A stretch of 20,606 nt of DNA from Promethearchaeota archaeon (GTDB taxonomy: Archaea > Asgardarchaeota > Lokiarchaeia > Sigynarchaeales > SOKP01), in NCBI GenBank assembly GCA_014729315.1, contig WJKD01000568.1, positions 1-20,606 of the forward strand, written 5' to 3'. A model generated the notes under the pieces. The model did not search any database and was not told the origin of the DNA. It saw only the letters and a program-made list of their open reading frames with translations. This document shows, one piece after another, positions 7,272 through 15,409 of the stretch. A program made the translations under genes and the position numbers. Position 1 is the first letter of the stretch; the number at the start of each line of letters is the position of its first letter.

Positions 7272-9077
7272 CTAAATCTGAATATCCGCTTTCCTTAAGT
7301 ATTCGTTGCCCAGAACATCTACTATTTTTACAAGTATCGTGTAGCTTCCATCTTCCGAATATGTGTGTGACGAGATTAACGAAATATCGATTTTATTCCT
7401 AAATTTATAAGAATACCAATCGTAGTTGCTTAGGGTATTGTTATAATTATAATCAACGCACCAGAAATCTATTAAATCCAAATTATTTTTAACGTTTTTG
7501 AGGAGCTTATCGTCAAAAAAGTCGTTATTCTCGACAGAAAAGTCCTTTATGCTAAGCTTAATTTCGTTCTCGTCGGTTTTCTTAACTCCAATCTTAATAG
7601 CGTAAATATCATATAGTTTAAGAACGAAATTGGGATCCTCTATATGCTCAATTAAATCAAATGGTATTTTTTTCACGCTTACGCTAAGCTTTTCTCGTTT
7701 CTTAATACTCTTCAACGATTTATAGACATCATCCTCAATATCCCATATTAGGATGGTTAAAGAATCAATATTGCCTAATTGTTTAGCGTTTTTCGCAATT
7801 TCTTGTATTTTTCCATTATGTAACCTCTCTTCAAGGGGAAGGAAATAATAGAGCTTTTCAGGACAATTCTCATCGCCGAAGAATCCAGAGTCGTTTTGAC
7901 TAATTACACTTAACTTTTTAGCCAAAATTTCTACATATTTTTTATTATCGTATAAACCTCGTTGTTTTAATTTAGCTTGGGTGTAATTTTCTAAACGATT
8001 TAGCGAAAATGGTGCAAAACCTTCGTAATAGGAGTCCATTTTATATCCTTGTAGCTTGTTTATTGCCAACAACCTTTTTTTCGTTAGATGAATAGCATAG
8101 GGATTTAGATCAGAGCAAATCCATCTTCTATTTAACCTTTCAGCAACTAAAGCGGTCGCTCCAGATCCGCAGAAAAAATCGGCAACTATGTCCCCTTCGT
8201 TAGACGATGCCCTTATAATGCGAGCGAGTAAAGCCTCTGGTTTTTGCGTAGGATATCCTAAACCTTCTGCTTGAGCAGGCGCTACATAGTTAAAAGATAA
8301 AATATCGTTCCAGACAGTTGTGACGGGGTCTCCGGGATCCTTGTCCAAGTAAACTTTATTCTTTCTTCTTGTAATCCGATATATGCCCTTATCGTCTTCG
8401 TGCGTAAAATGCTTTTTGATAAATTCGTCCGAGCGCGGAATATATTGTTTGTTAAAAGTAAAATCCTTAGACTTGGTATAGAAAAGAATCGTGTCGGACG
8501 CTCTAATCCAATTTTTTGCTTGAGATTTGAAGCCTGCAACATTTAAAGATTGCGTGTTCCACGTAATTTCTCTCTGGAAATTATCCCTTCCAAAAATTTC
8601 GTCCATGAGGAGCTTAATGTAATGGCTTGAGTGGTAATCGCAATGGATGTAAATACTCCCGTCTTGAGCTAATAGGTATCTCATTAATTTAAGGCGTGGA
8701 TATAACATACATAAAAAGTAGGTGATATTTCCTCCCCAACTATCTTTATATGCCCATTTTTTTATCTCATTGTTATCCGTATTTTCTAATTGTATTTTAA
8801 ACGAAAAGTCTCCGCCTGTGGCGAAAGGGGGATCAATATATATGAGGTTAATGCTCGCTTTATATCCCTCAACTAAGGAATTCATGACATACAGATTATC
8901 TCCAAGAATGAGCTGATTCGCCCAGTATTTGAAATTCTCTTTTGTATTTTCTCCGGTTATGTTGAAACGTTTATATTTTTCAATTACTTTTTGAAAAATT
9001 TCTTTGCGAATCACTTTCAATTGTGGAATGTGAAGCTTCCTCGATTTTCCTTCCCAATTAAGCTCGTGAGATCCCAT
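7272..9077 (-). CDS. Mod-like adenine-specific DNA methyltransferase, large C-terminal extension
   Basis: The protein has 601 residues. The methyltransferase part opens with NQLILGDNLYVMNSL and the catalytic motif IDPPF (residues 81-85), followed after a long variable region by YPTQKPEALL (275-284) and the S-adenosylmethionine motif DFFCGSGAT (300-308). This is the beta-class order seen in type III Mod subunits and solitary adenine methyltransferases. Residues 340-601 form an extension that I cannot assign. Its end (SSHTYSEDGSYTILVKIVDV) looks like a beta-sandwich strand pair of PKD type. No Res helicase-nuclease gene lies on either side, so it is not a complete type III system here. The ATG is preceded by AGGAA. 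Confidence 0.85.
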   Translation of the reverse strand: MGSHELNWEGKSRKLHIPQLKVIRKEIFQKVIEKYKRFNITGENTKENFKYWANQLILGDNLYVMNSLVEGYKASINLIYIDPPFATGGDFSFKIQLENTDNNEIKKWAYKDSWGGNITYFLCMLYPRLKLMRYLLAQDGSIYIHCDYHSSHYIKLLMDEIFGRDNFQREITWNTQSLNVAGFKSQAKNWIRASDTILFYTKSKDFTFNKQYIPRSDEFIKKHFTHEDDKGIYRITRRKNKVYLDKDPGDPVTTVWNDILSFNYVAPAQAEGLGYPTQKPEALLARIIRASSNEGDIVADFFCGSGATALVAERLNRRWICSDLNPYAIHLTKKRLLAINKLQGYKMDSYYEGFAPFSLNRLENYTQAKLKQRGLYDNKKYVEILAKKLSVISQNDSGFFGDENCPEKLYYFLPLEERLHNGKIQEIAKNAKQLGNIDSLTILIWDIEDDVYKSLKSIKKREKLSVSVKKIPFDLIEHIEDPNFVLKLYDIYAIKIGVKKTDENEIKLSIKDFSVENNDFFDDKLLKNVKNNLDLIDFWCVDYNYNNTLSNYDWYSYKFRNKIDISLISSHTYSEDGSYTILVKIVDVLGNEYLRKADIQI

Positions 9078-9474
9078 TTCCTATCGTTCAAAAATCTTTC
9101 TTCTTAGTAATAATAATTTTAGTAATGTGAGTAATAAAATTAATTGTTAAGAAAGGGTTTCTAAAGTGCTCTAAAATTCACGGAGAATCAATAATTTGAA
9201 ATTGTATTTTATATTTTTAACCTTATTCGGAGAAAAGATCAATGATTAAGAAGACTTCTCCTTTTAAGCCTAATTCTATTAACAAGAAGCATTATCCAAT
9301 CTCCATCGCGCTATTTATATATTCCTTTTCGAATCTATCTCATTTAATCATAAGGAATGAATTGCTTTTTTCTTGTCTTTTCCAAAAAATAAAATATTAA
9401 ATATGGTTGAGGGATTTTTAAATTAAACTTTGATATTTTTAACAAGTAGTCAGAGTAAATTAAATCTCTTAGCT
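9078..9474. other. Gene-free stretch of about 400 bases
   Basis: It holds no gene I can support. An open frame of about 52 codons starting at ATG 9241 has no family resemblance and is not called. The run TTTTTAAATTAAA at about 9415-9427 is a candidate TATA box for the UPF0158 gene, about 50 bases before its likely ATG. Confidence 0.4.
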
Positions 9475-9990
9475 ATGAAGGATATTAAAAGGGAATGGAA
9501 CCAAAAAAAGATATATATCGAACGCTTTGTTGAGATTTTTTACGAAATGTCGTGGGATAGTGACGATTATGAAGCTTATTTAGACGCTCAAACGGGAAAG
9601 ATCATTTATATCAACCCTGAAGAAGAAGAATATGATTCGAATTCTGAACAAGAGTATGGAGAAGATGATCCCGATATGCTTGAGACATTTCAATACGAGG
9701 AAAATGTACGCAACGATTATTCTCGTTATTTGCAAATTCCCTCGATTGAACCTTGGATTCCGTATAATATTATGAAAACCTTCGTTGATAATATCGATGA
9801 TCCTCGCCTCCAGCAGAAGCTTAATAACGCCATCCAAGGGAAAGGGGCTTTTAGAAGATTCGAGGATGTTTTGTTTAATTATCCAGAATGGGAAGTAAAA
9901 TGGCTATCTTATCGAGATAAAAAACAAAGTGAGTACGTGAAATCCTGGTTAGAAGAAGAGGGTTTCGAAGTATTAGAGCCTCAAGATTAG
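9475..9990 (+). CDS. UPF0158 family protein
   Basis: The 171-residue acidic protein matches UPF0158. Its N-terminal strand pair reads AYLDAQTGKIIYINPEE, then comes a very acidic linker (about residues 54-74), a YLQIPSIEPWIPYNIMKTF segment, and the hallmark IQGKGAFRRFEDVLFNYPEW, followed by a C-terminal helix ending WLEEEGFEVLE. The biochemical function of the family is not known to me. The open frame extends to a TTG at 9430, but the added 15 residues are not family-like, so ATG 9475 is preferred. No clear ribosome binding site precedes either codon, which suits a short-leader archaeal mRNA. It is monocistronic, flanked by convergent and divergent genes. Confidence 0.8.
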   Translation: MKDIKREWNQKKIYIERFVEIFYEMSWDSDDYEAYLDAQTGKIIYINPEEEEYDSNSEQEYGEDDPDMLETFQYEENVRNDYSRYLQIPSIEPWIPYNIMKTFVDNIDDPRLQQKLNNAIQGKGAFRRFEDVLFNYPEWEVKWLSYRDKKQSEYVKSWLEEEGFEVLEPQD

Positions 9991-10051
9991 TGGAGATAGC
10001 GTATTCGTTAATCCTATGCAGTAGATTTCAAGATAATTCTGAGATAAACGA

Positions 10052-10060
10052 TTTTTTTTT
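10052..10060 (+). terminator. Oligo-T terminator after the UPF0158 gene
   Basis: A run of nine T lies 61 bases beyond the stop codon at 9990 and before the convergent gene ending at 10111. Confidence 0.4.
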
Positions 10061-10110
10061 AGAGAATAAGCAATTTTAACAAAATCAACTGTTATTGAAT
10101 CTATATAGAT

Positions 10111-12027
10111 TCATCTGCTTAAATCTTTAAAAGGATTAATACCTAGAGATTTCATATAAGAATTTTGAAAGTCGTAATCTCCATTTATATCATCGTTATT
10201 TTCGATAACTTTTATTAAGTCGATGACTAAGGGGACGTATTCTTTCCTTTTTATTGCTTCTTGAGGGGACAAACCTTCCAAGACGGGAATCTTCTGATGT
10301 TTCCATTGCTTTATCAAAAACCTTCTCAGTTCTCTTGATTCTAAATGCAAAGAATCATCATCTCCCTCGTCTTGGAAAGTGCTATCCAAGGAGTTCTCAA
10401 GTCCTAATAATAAATCCAACTTTTGATAAGAATCTGCTCTCTGTTCTTCCAATATTTCATTTCGCATAGATGTTAGATAATCGAAATCTTGTTCCGATCG
10501 GCTCATCTGGGAAGTCTGCGAAAAGTCTGAGTAAGTTGGAGGAGCCAATTGAGCGAGACATGGTTTTAATAATGAATTAATCTTTTTCCACATCTTTTTC
10601 ATACTTTTTTTTGAATAGCTGACTAACCTGATAGTATTATTAATTATTTCTACAGAACCCACACGCACATTAGAGTCGCTAATGAGGTTTGGTAGGTGAC
10701 TTGCTTTCTTTTTTAAGGACCAGCTTGAGATAATCGGAGTAGAGTTAATTATAATGTTTTTTTGAAGTAATTCGAGGATTTTGCAGGCAATTTCTTCGTT
10801 ATCCAAATATGCCAAGGCTTTTGGTGTTACAGAGGTATTAATAATCTCCTTTTTTGGTATTTCAACATAGTTAAGCAAAAAGTCAAAAGAAGCTTCATTT
10901 TTCCTATCTGTCTTCGGAACTTCACTAAATGACTTACCTTTTGTTCTAAGTATTTCAATAGCGCGTAGTACTTTATCTGGTTGTAGTTCACCAATACTTT
11001 CCGCCCATATAAATTTTTCGTTATCGGGACTTTTGATGTGTGGGGTATAATTAGGGGAATTTTCGTGAATTAAATTCATAATCTCTATTAGAGAAGGAGA
11101 ATGATACTTTAAGTATTGAGAAATTTGCTCATTAAGCAAATATTTTCCATTGAAATTAGAGCCAATATGCGAAAAGTCCCGTGATAGATTAGGATAAATA
11201 TCGTCCAATTCATCTAATAACGATGGATTTTCTTCTAGATTCTCCTTTAACCAAAATAAGAACAAAATTCGATTAAAGATGCTCATTTGATCTGTGCTTA
11301 AAATAAATGTTGAAGTAGAGAATAAGTGAAAGTCCGCCACAGTATATAATCGTCCAATAATAACATCCCAAATATGTACCTGACCACAAATCAGGGGATC
11401 TTTAATTACATACTTCTCTTTAGTGAATAGATCTCTCACCATTATCCATGTGTACTGAGGAGAATCTTCAAATTTTTTTCCTTTTATAACTTCGTATAAG
11501 GAAAATTGGCTGTTTGCATATGAATCGTAGCATTCTTTTTTTCTTTTTGAAGCTTTTACCAGATAGAATCTGAGAGCGTCTTGCAAAAGCGGTTTATCTT
11601 GTTTTGGGAGCGTCCAATCGATGGTCAGAGCCTCGCATCGTATAGCTGAAGCTGCCCTATCTGCCGACGTCTCAAAATATTCAATTTTCATTAATATATC
11701 ATTGACAATATTGTTAAAGGAGGGAATACGTAAATAATCACTTAGCGAGTCAGTAATTTCGCGAATTTCCGGGATTTCTTCATACAATTCAAGAAATTTT
11801 GCGAGAACAAGGTCGTGCATTTTTAATTTAATGTTTTTCAATTTGCTTAAATAACGTTCTAAATTAAATATCCGATGATCTGACCGATAGCAGCACTTTC
11901 CAAAGATACGACCGCTTCCACATCCACAAGGTTCGTAATAGCGGGAGGAATATTTCTTTTTATTTTTCTCAGAGATATTTTTTTCTTTAGAATTATAACG
12001 AGAAAATTTATTTCCTTTTCTATTCAT
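10111..12027 (-). CDS. Large protein with N-terminal SEC-C zinc motif and MbcA/ParS-like C-terminus
   Basis: The 638-residue protein starts with a basic, lysine-rich segment of 30 residues. A SEC-C metal-binding motif follows, PCGCGSGRIFGKCC (Cys34, Cys36, Cys45, Cys46), the element at the end of SecA and in many unrelated proteins. The long middle (about 50-560) is helical and charged, with no motif I recognise. Near the C-terminus, WKHQKIPVLEGLSPQEA (about 575-591) resembles the W..pxPaLxGxTPxEA segment of the toxin-binding domain of MbcA/ParS antitoxins, a segment also found at the end of other SEC-C proteins. Its function is unknown. The gene follows the PARG-like gene on the same strand after 132 bases and has its own TATA-like sequence at about 12048-12062, so co-transcription is possible but not required. 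Confidence 0.65.
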   Translation of the reverse strand: MNRKGNKFSRYNSKEKNISEKNKKKYSSRYYEPCGCGSGRIFGKCCYRSDHRIFNLERYLSKLKNIKLKMHDLVLAKFLELYEEIPEIREITDSLSDYLRIPSFNNIVNDILMKIEYFETSADRAASAIRCEALTIDWTLPKQDKPLLQDALRFYLVKASKRKKECYDSYANSQFSLYEVIKGKKFEDSPQYTWIMVRDLFTKEKYVIKDPLICGQVHIWDVIIGRLYTVADFHLFSTSTFILSTDQMSIFNRILFLFWLKENLEENPSLLDELDDIYPNLSRDFSHIGSNFNGKYLLNEQISQYLKYHSPSLIEIMNLIHENSPNYTPHIKSPDNEKFIWAESIGELQPDKVLRAIEILRTKGKSFSEVPKTDRKNEASFDFLLNYVEIPKKEIINTSVTPKALAYLDNEEIACKILELLQKNIIINSTPIISSWSLKKKASHLPNLISDSNVRVGSVEIINNTIRLVSYSKKSMKKMWKKINSLLKPCLAQLAPPTYSDFSQTSQMSRSEQDFDYLTSMRNEILEEQRADSYQKLDLLLGLENSLDSTFQDEGDDDSLHLESRELRRFLIKQWKHQKIPVLEGLSPQEAIKRKEYVPLVIDLIKVIENNDDINGDYDFQNSYMKSLGINPFKDLSR

Positions 12028-12159
12028 CGTAATTAATTTTCCTATTAACTTATATTAATTAAGTGTCGCATTAAGCTATAAAATAAGTTATTAAACCATT
12101 ATTAGATAGAGGTGAAATTCTATAATCTTTCTTGAGCATTTTGATTATATCAATTTATT

Positions 12160-13245
12160 CTAGTTTCCGTCTGAAATTCCCCAAGAAAACTTAAAGTTAT
12201 GAACCTTATCTATAACTTGCTCTACATTCTTAATTGTATTATCTGATGAGATAGAAGATTTTAGAAACTTTTGGGCGGCTTTGTATTTCTCGGACGATGG
12301 ATGATCGAATGTATGAAATACGAAATAATCTATGCCCGCAGTTTGCGAAGCTAAAATTTGAAGGAACGCCATGAGCGTTTTGTTGCCACCATATACCCCT
12401 GTTCCCCAATTTCCGGTATGAATCACAACTGTCGGTTTTTCCAGCAAATCATCATTGAGTTCTAAATGAGATTCGATTCTCGTCGCGAGGAAGGCAGTAT
12501 ACGCAGTTGAGTAAGCGTCAATTATTTTTTCTTTATCATATGCACCTCTTCCATATTTTGGAGCTTCCATTGCCACCAAATTGGTCTTTCTAGGAGGTTT
12601 GATGATTTTACAAGCTTTTTTTATAGCTTCCTTACTTGCATGGGCAAATTTCCGTCCGTATAAACCTTTGGGTCGACTCTCTTCTGCATTAGGCTCGACT
12701 GAGATCTCAACACGGCGTTCCAATCCACGGAGCAAGACGGGAGTAGGTTTAGCTTCCACATCTCTCGTATAGGGACCAGACTTCAAATCTTCTTTTTCAA
12801 GGCTTAATAGCGCTTCCCGAATTGCTCCCATAGTGGGATGCTCGGCAGCTTGCATCTCGTCTTGAGCAAACAAGTTCCCTCCGTAATATTGAAATAGATT
12901 TCGGTCGGCAAAATTCACGTGCCATTCTATACATTTGCTTCTGTTAGGGTTCAGAGGAAGATAATCGTAAGAATCTTCTCTCATAATATGATTGGTTGGA
13001 TAATCTAAAGACGCGACAGTATTCCTCCAATCCATGGATTTCCACTTAGAAAAAACAATCTTACCCATATGAGCGCATCCCGATGGACAAGCGATATTGA
13101 ATACGATTTTTTTATTGCGATTAAAAATTTTTGGAGGATGATTTTCCATAAGCTCTTGAGCTTTGAAGCTTTTCCGCACAATAAGCGATTTGTCCTCAAT
13201 TTTTTCGAGAACATCTTCCAATGAGTTGATACCTCTGGTTTTCAA
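12160..13245 (-). CDS. PARG-like poly(ADP-ribose) glycohydrolase homologue
   Basis: The 361-residue protein carries the two signature regions of the PARG macrodomain. The first is VNFADRNLFQYYGGNLFAQD followed by E and M (residues 110-131), matching VDFANxxxGGGxxxxGxVQEEI. QDE at 128-130 replaces QEE, so the catalytic second Glu is kept (Glu130) while the first is Asp. The third Gly of the GGG loop is Asn. The second region is HTGNWGTGVYGGNKTLMAFL (276-295), matching ATGNWGCGxFGGDxxLKxxL, which lines the ADP-ribose site. Enzymes of this family remove poly(ADP-ribose) from proteins in eukaryotes and some bacteria. The start is a TTG without a clear ribosome binding site; Met33 is an alternative. 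No ADP-ribosyltransferase gene is visible in the window. Confidence 0.75.
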   Translation of the reverse strand: MKTRGINSLEDVLEKIEDKSLIVRKSFKAQELMENHPPKIFNRNKKIVFNIACPSGCAHMGKIVFSKWKSMDWRNTVASLDYPTNHIMREDSYDYLPLNPNRSKCIEWHVNFADRNLFQYYGGNLFAQDEMQAAEHPTMGAIREALLSLEKEDLKSGPYTRDVEAKPTPVLLRGLERRVEISVEPNAEESRPKGLYGRKFAHASKEAIKKACKIIKPPRKTNLVAMEAPKYGRGAYDKEKIIDAYSTAYTAFLATRIESHLELNDDLLEKPTVVIHTGNWGTGVYGGNKTLMAFLQILASQTAGIDYFVFHTFDHPSSEKYKAAQKFLKSSISSDNTIKNVEQVIDKVHNFKFSWGISDGN

Positions 13246-13370
13246 TTAATTCTACTTTAATTTAAGTATAGGAGATTTCAAGAAGTAATAATATTTAACT
13301 GTAGAGAATAGAAATATGACTTGTTGGTAATAGGGCACTAATACTAAAAGAAAAAAGAAGAAAAGAATAG

Positions 13371-14090
13371 TTATTTAGTTTTTAAGAAGAACTTTTCGAC
13401 TCTTTCGGGTAAAATAAAGCCGAAGTAAAACTCAATTGAAGCAATGATCGTGATCAGCCGCTTGATGATTATCATGAAGATAAAGGGGGTGTAAAATGCT
13501 TCGAGGATTCCACCAATTATATAGGTAATGAAGGCTAAGAGTAGGAACCTTCCCTTTAACCTAATTTTTGGATTATCCGATCTCAAGGAATCTCTACAAA
13601 AAAATGCACTTGTCACAGCGAAAATAACTAATAATGTAATGATCCACAATTGAATAGGGAGTTTGAAAACAATTCTCCACGGAGATATCATCTCTGCCAA
13701 TACCGATGGTTGGACTATGACAAAATAGAAAAAGATGGTCTCGAATAATACGCCAAATATCATAACAAGGATAAGAATTATTTTTTGCTTCTCTTTATAG
13801 ATAAAATCTGTAATTACGAAAATCCAAAGGAACATAGTTATCGGCGTAAAGGCAAACCCAATTATGAGGAATATTTCAACTGACGTTGATATTCCCAGAA
13901 AAAAGGCGAGCAGAAACGCTACCACTGTTGCAAACCACGGTTCTGATAATCCAATCCATACCATACCAACAAATAGGAGATTTCTTTCCTCTAATTTGAT
14001 GTATTTTGACGCTATTTTAATCCCAACGATCCATACTATAGCAACAAATACAACCTGACTAAAACCGTTAAATATCTCGAATGGCTCCAA
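13371..14090 (-). CDS. 7TM membrane protein, copy 2 of a paralogous pair
   Basis: The 239-residue protein has seven predicted membrane helices and parallels the protein encoded at 6455-7198 along its length (shared motifs are listed there). Residues 35-53 hold RNLLFVGMVWIGLSEPW and the C-terminus is FYFGFILPERVEKFFLKTK. The basic C-terminal tail is probably cytoplasmic. The start is TTG 14090, supported by GAGGT eight bases upstream and by alignment with the EPFDIF start of the other copy; an in-frame stop lies six codons upstream. The role is unknown. The two copies lie on opposite strands about 6 kb apart and have clearly diverged, so this is not a recent duplication. Confidence 0.75.
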   Translation of the reverse strand: MEPFEIFNGFSQVVFVAIVWIVGIKIASKYIKLEERNLLFVGMVWIGLSEPWFATVVAFLLAFFLGISTSVEIFLIIGFAFTPITMFLWIFVITDFIYKEKQKIILILVMIFGVLFETIFFYFVIVQPSVLAEMISPWRIVFKLPIQLWIITLLVIFAVTSAFFCRDSLRSDNPKIRLKGRFLLLAFITYIIGGILEAFYTPFIFMIIIKRLITIIASIEFYFGFILPERVEKFFLKTK

Positions 14091-14395
14091 ATTAATAACC
14101 TCTAATTAAGATAAATAGTCTCAAAAGGAATAATAAAAATTTGGTTTAATAAATATGAGGAAAATAATCTCTGAATAAATAGAGTAATTACTAAGCTTTA
14201 TTATTTATAATTAACCAATTTTACTATTTTGGCTGAAATTTCACTAAAATAGATTTCAAATTAATTCTAAGAAATGTTCTTGAAAAGTTTTTTAATCAAA
14301 ACTAATATACTGACTATACATTAAAGCGGCAAATCAGATAATAGATTATAATACACAATGCTTTTTCTTTTCAATTTTGAAAGTATAAATTGAAT
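14091..14395. other. Gene-free stretch of about 300 bases
   Basis: AT-rich DNA between the second 7TM gene and the upstream copy of the direct repeat. I see no open frame, RNA or repeat in it beyond simple A/T runs. Confidence 0.4.
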
Positions 14396-14511
14396 TAGAA
14401 TGATTTATAAACAGTGCTCATTTTAAATAATCATTCAAAAAGTTTTAATAGGGGTTATCTACTAAAGAGAGATATATACCTTGAATAGCTGTAAACAAGA
14501 AAACTACTAAG
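14396..14511 (+). repeat. Direct repeat copy A: decayed promoter and gene start
   Basis: Bases 14396-14460 match 15292-15356 at 62 of 65 positions without gaps. Beyond that, similarity continues more weakly, with one 1-base gap, into the first 15 or so codons of the gene at 15361. In this copy the start codon is AAG instead of ATG, and the eighth codon, TAC in the gene, is TAG. It is therefore the remnant of a duplicated 5' end. It carries a better TATA box (TTTATAAA at 14404-14411) than copy B, about 145 bases before the HNH gene, and may now drive that gene. Confidence 0.75.
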
Positions 14512-14552
14512 GCTTTTTGGCATAAATATAATTCTCTAATTAAGTATAACTG

Positions 14553-15128
14553 ATGCGTATTTCAGAAAGACAATCAAAAAGGGAGAAAAATATTAATCTA
14601 ATTAACTTTTGCCCTATTTGCGATAACTTTTTAAGAATTAAAAAAAAAGCTGATGGCAGCGTAATAACAATCTGTATCTGTGGATACTCTAAAGTCATTA
14701 GTATTGCAAAAAGAAAGATTAAGCGTCCATATAGCTGTCAAGTGTGTGGAAAGCGTTTTGTAGAGCTTCGTAGCTTAATACAACACCAAAAGGATAAGAC
14801 GCACGACGTTAATGATATCTATCTACGATATCTAAAGCAAGGTCTCTCTCTAGACCAGATGATCAATATAGAAGATTCTCGGAAATTACCGCGAAAACTT
14901 AATAGGAATGTTGTTTTATCATTTTTAGTTAAGAAAAAGGCTAACTTTCAATGTCAAATTTGTAAGGTGCTAGGTACAGACAAGCAAGACTCAAGAATAG
15001 AAGCACATCACAAAATCCCGCTCTCTCAAGGAGGAAAAGATATTTCAACTAATTTAATTGTTTTATGCCATAAACATCACAAACAGATACATCAAGGAAC
15101 TCTTGATACTAACATATTAAATTTTTAG
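14553..15128 (+). CDS. Zinc ribbon / C2H2 finger / HNH nuclease fusion protein
   Basis: This 191-residue protein strings together three zinc-binding modules. Residues 20-43 form a zinc ribbon of RPB9/TFS-like look (CPIC and CICGYSK: Cys20, Cys23, Cys41, Cys43). Residues 60-84 are a classical C2H2 finger with spacing C-X2-C-X12-H-X5-H (Cys62, Cys65, His78, His84). Residues 134-180 are an HNH endonuclease: CQIC, AHHKIPLSQGG with the catalytic His pair 152-153, Asn167, and CHKHHKQIH. A linker of about 50 residues joins the finger to the nuclease. The HNH would nick or cut DNA, and the finger would give DNA binding. The gene lies between two direct repeats, which suggests a mobile or homing-like origin, though a tandem duplication would look the same. 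Confidence 0.8.
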   Translation: MRISERQSKREKNINLINFCPICDNFLRIKKKADGSVITICICGYSKVISIAKRKIKRPYSCQVCGKRFVELRSLIQHQKDKTHDVNDIYLRYLKQGLSLDQMINIEDSRKLPRKLNRNVVLSFLVKKKANFQCQICKVLGTDKQDSRIEAHHKIPLSQGGKDISTNLIVLCHKHHKQIHQGTLDTNILNF

Positions 15129-15291
15129 GAATAATAAGGTTTAACATCAAAATTGCAAAAAATCCTGATTTCCTATCTCATTATGCTTTAATATAGCTTA
15201 ACCAACATTAATTTCGGTTTTTCCTTTTTTACTCCGGTTTAATATTCTTTTAATGACAATAAAAACTTTTTTCATATCTCAGCATAGAAAA

Positions 15292-15409
15292 TAGAATGGT
15301 TTAAAAACAGTGCTCATTTTAAATAATCATTCAACAAGTTTTAATAGGGGTTATCTATAAATGAGCGATAAATATGTGGAATACGAAGTAAGCAAGAAAA
15401 CCGCTAAGA
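15292..15409 (+). repeat. Direct repeat copy B: promoter and start of the gene at 15361
   Basis: This is the intact partner of the repeat at 14396-14511. It contains a TATA-like TTTAAAAA at 15300-15307, a leader of about 30 bases, AGGGG about ten bases before the ATG as ribosome binding site, and the first codons of the membrane protein gene. Confidence 0.75.

Noticed and set aside
8282..8542. An 86-codon frame inside the large methyltransferase gene
   Set aside because: It overlaps the conserved methyltransferase frame on the same strand and has no independent support.
7272..9077. A full type III restriction-modification system
   Set aside because: Only the Mod-like subunit is present; neither flank encodes a helicase-nuclease (Res) protein.
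9241..9399. A 52-codon open frame on the plus strand in the gap before the UPF0158 gene
   Set aside because: No family resemblance and no start signal; it could be a chance frame.
14396..15409. The direct repeat and HNH gene as a group I or II intron or an inteven
   Set aside because: No catalytic-core sequence, no reverse transcriptase and no interrupted coding frame that would be restored by splicing. The downstream gene is complete by itself.
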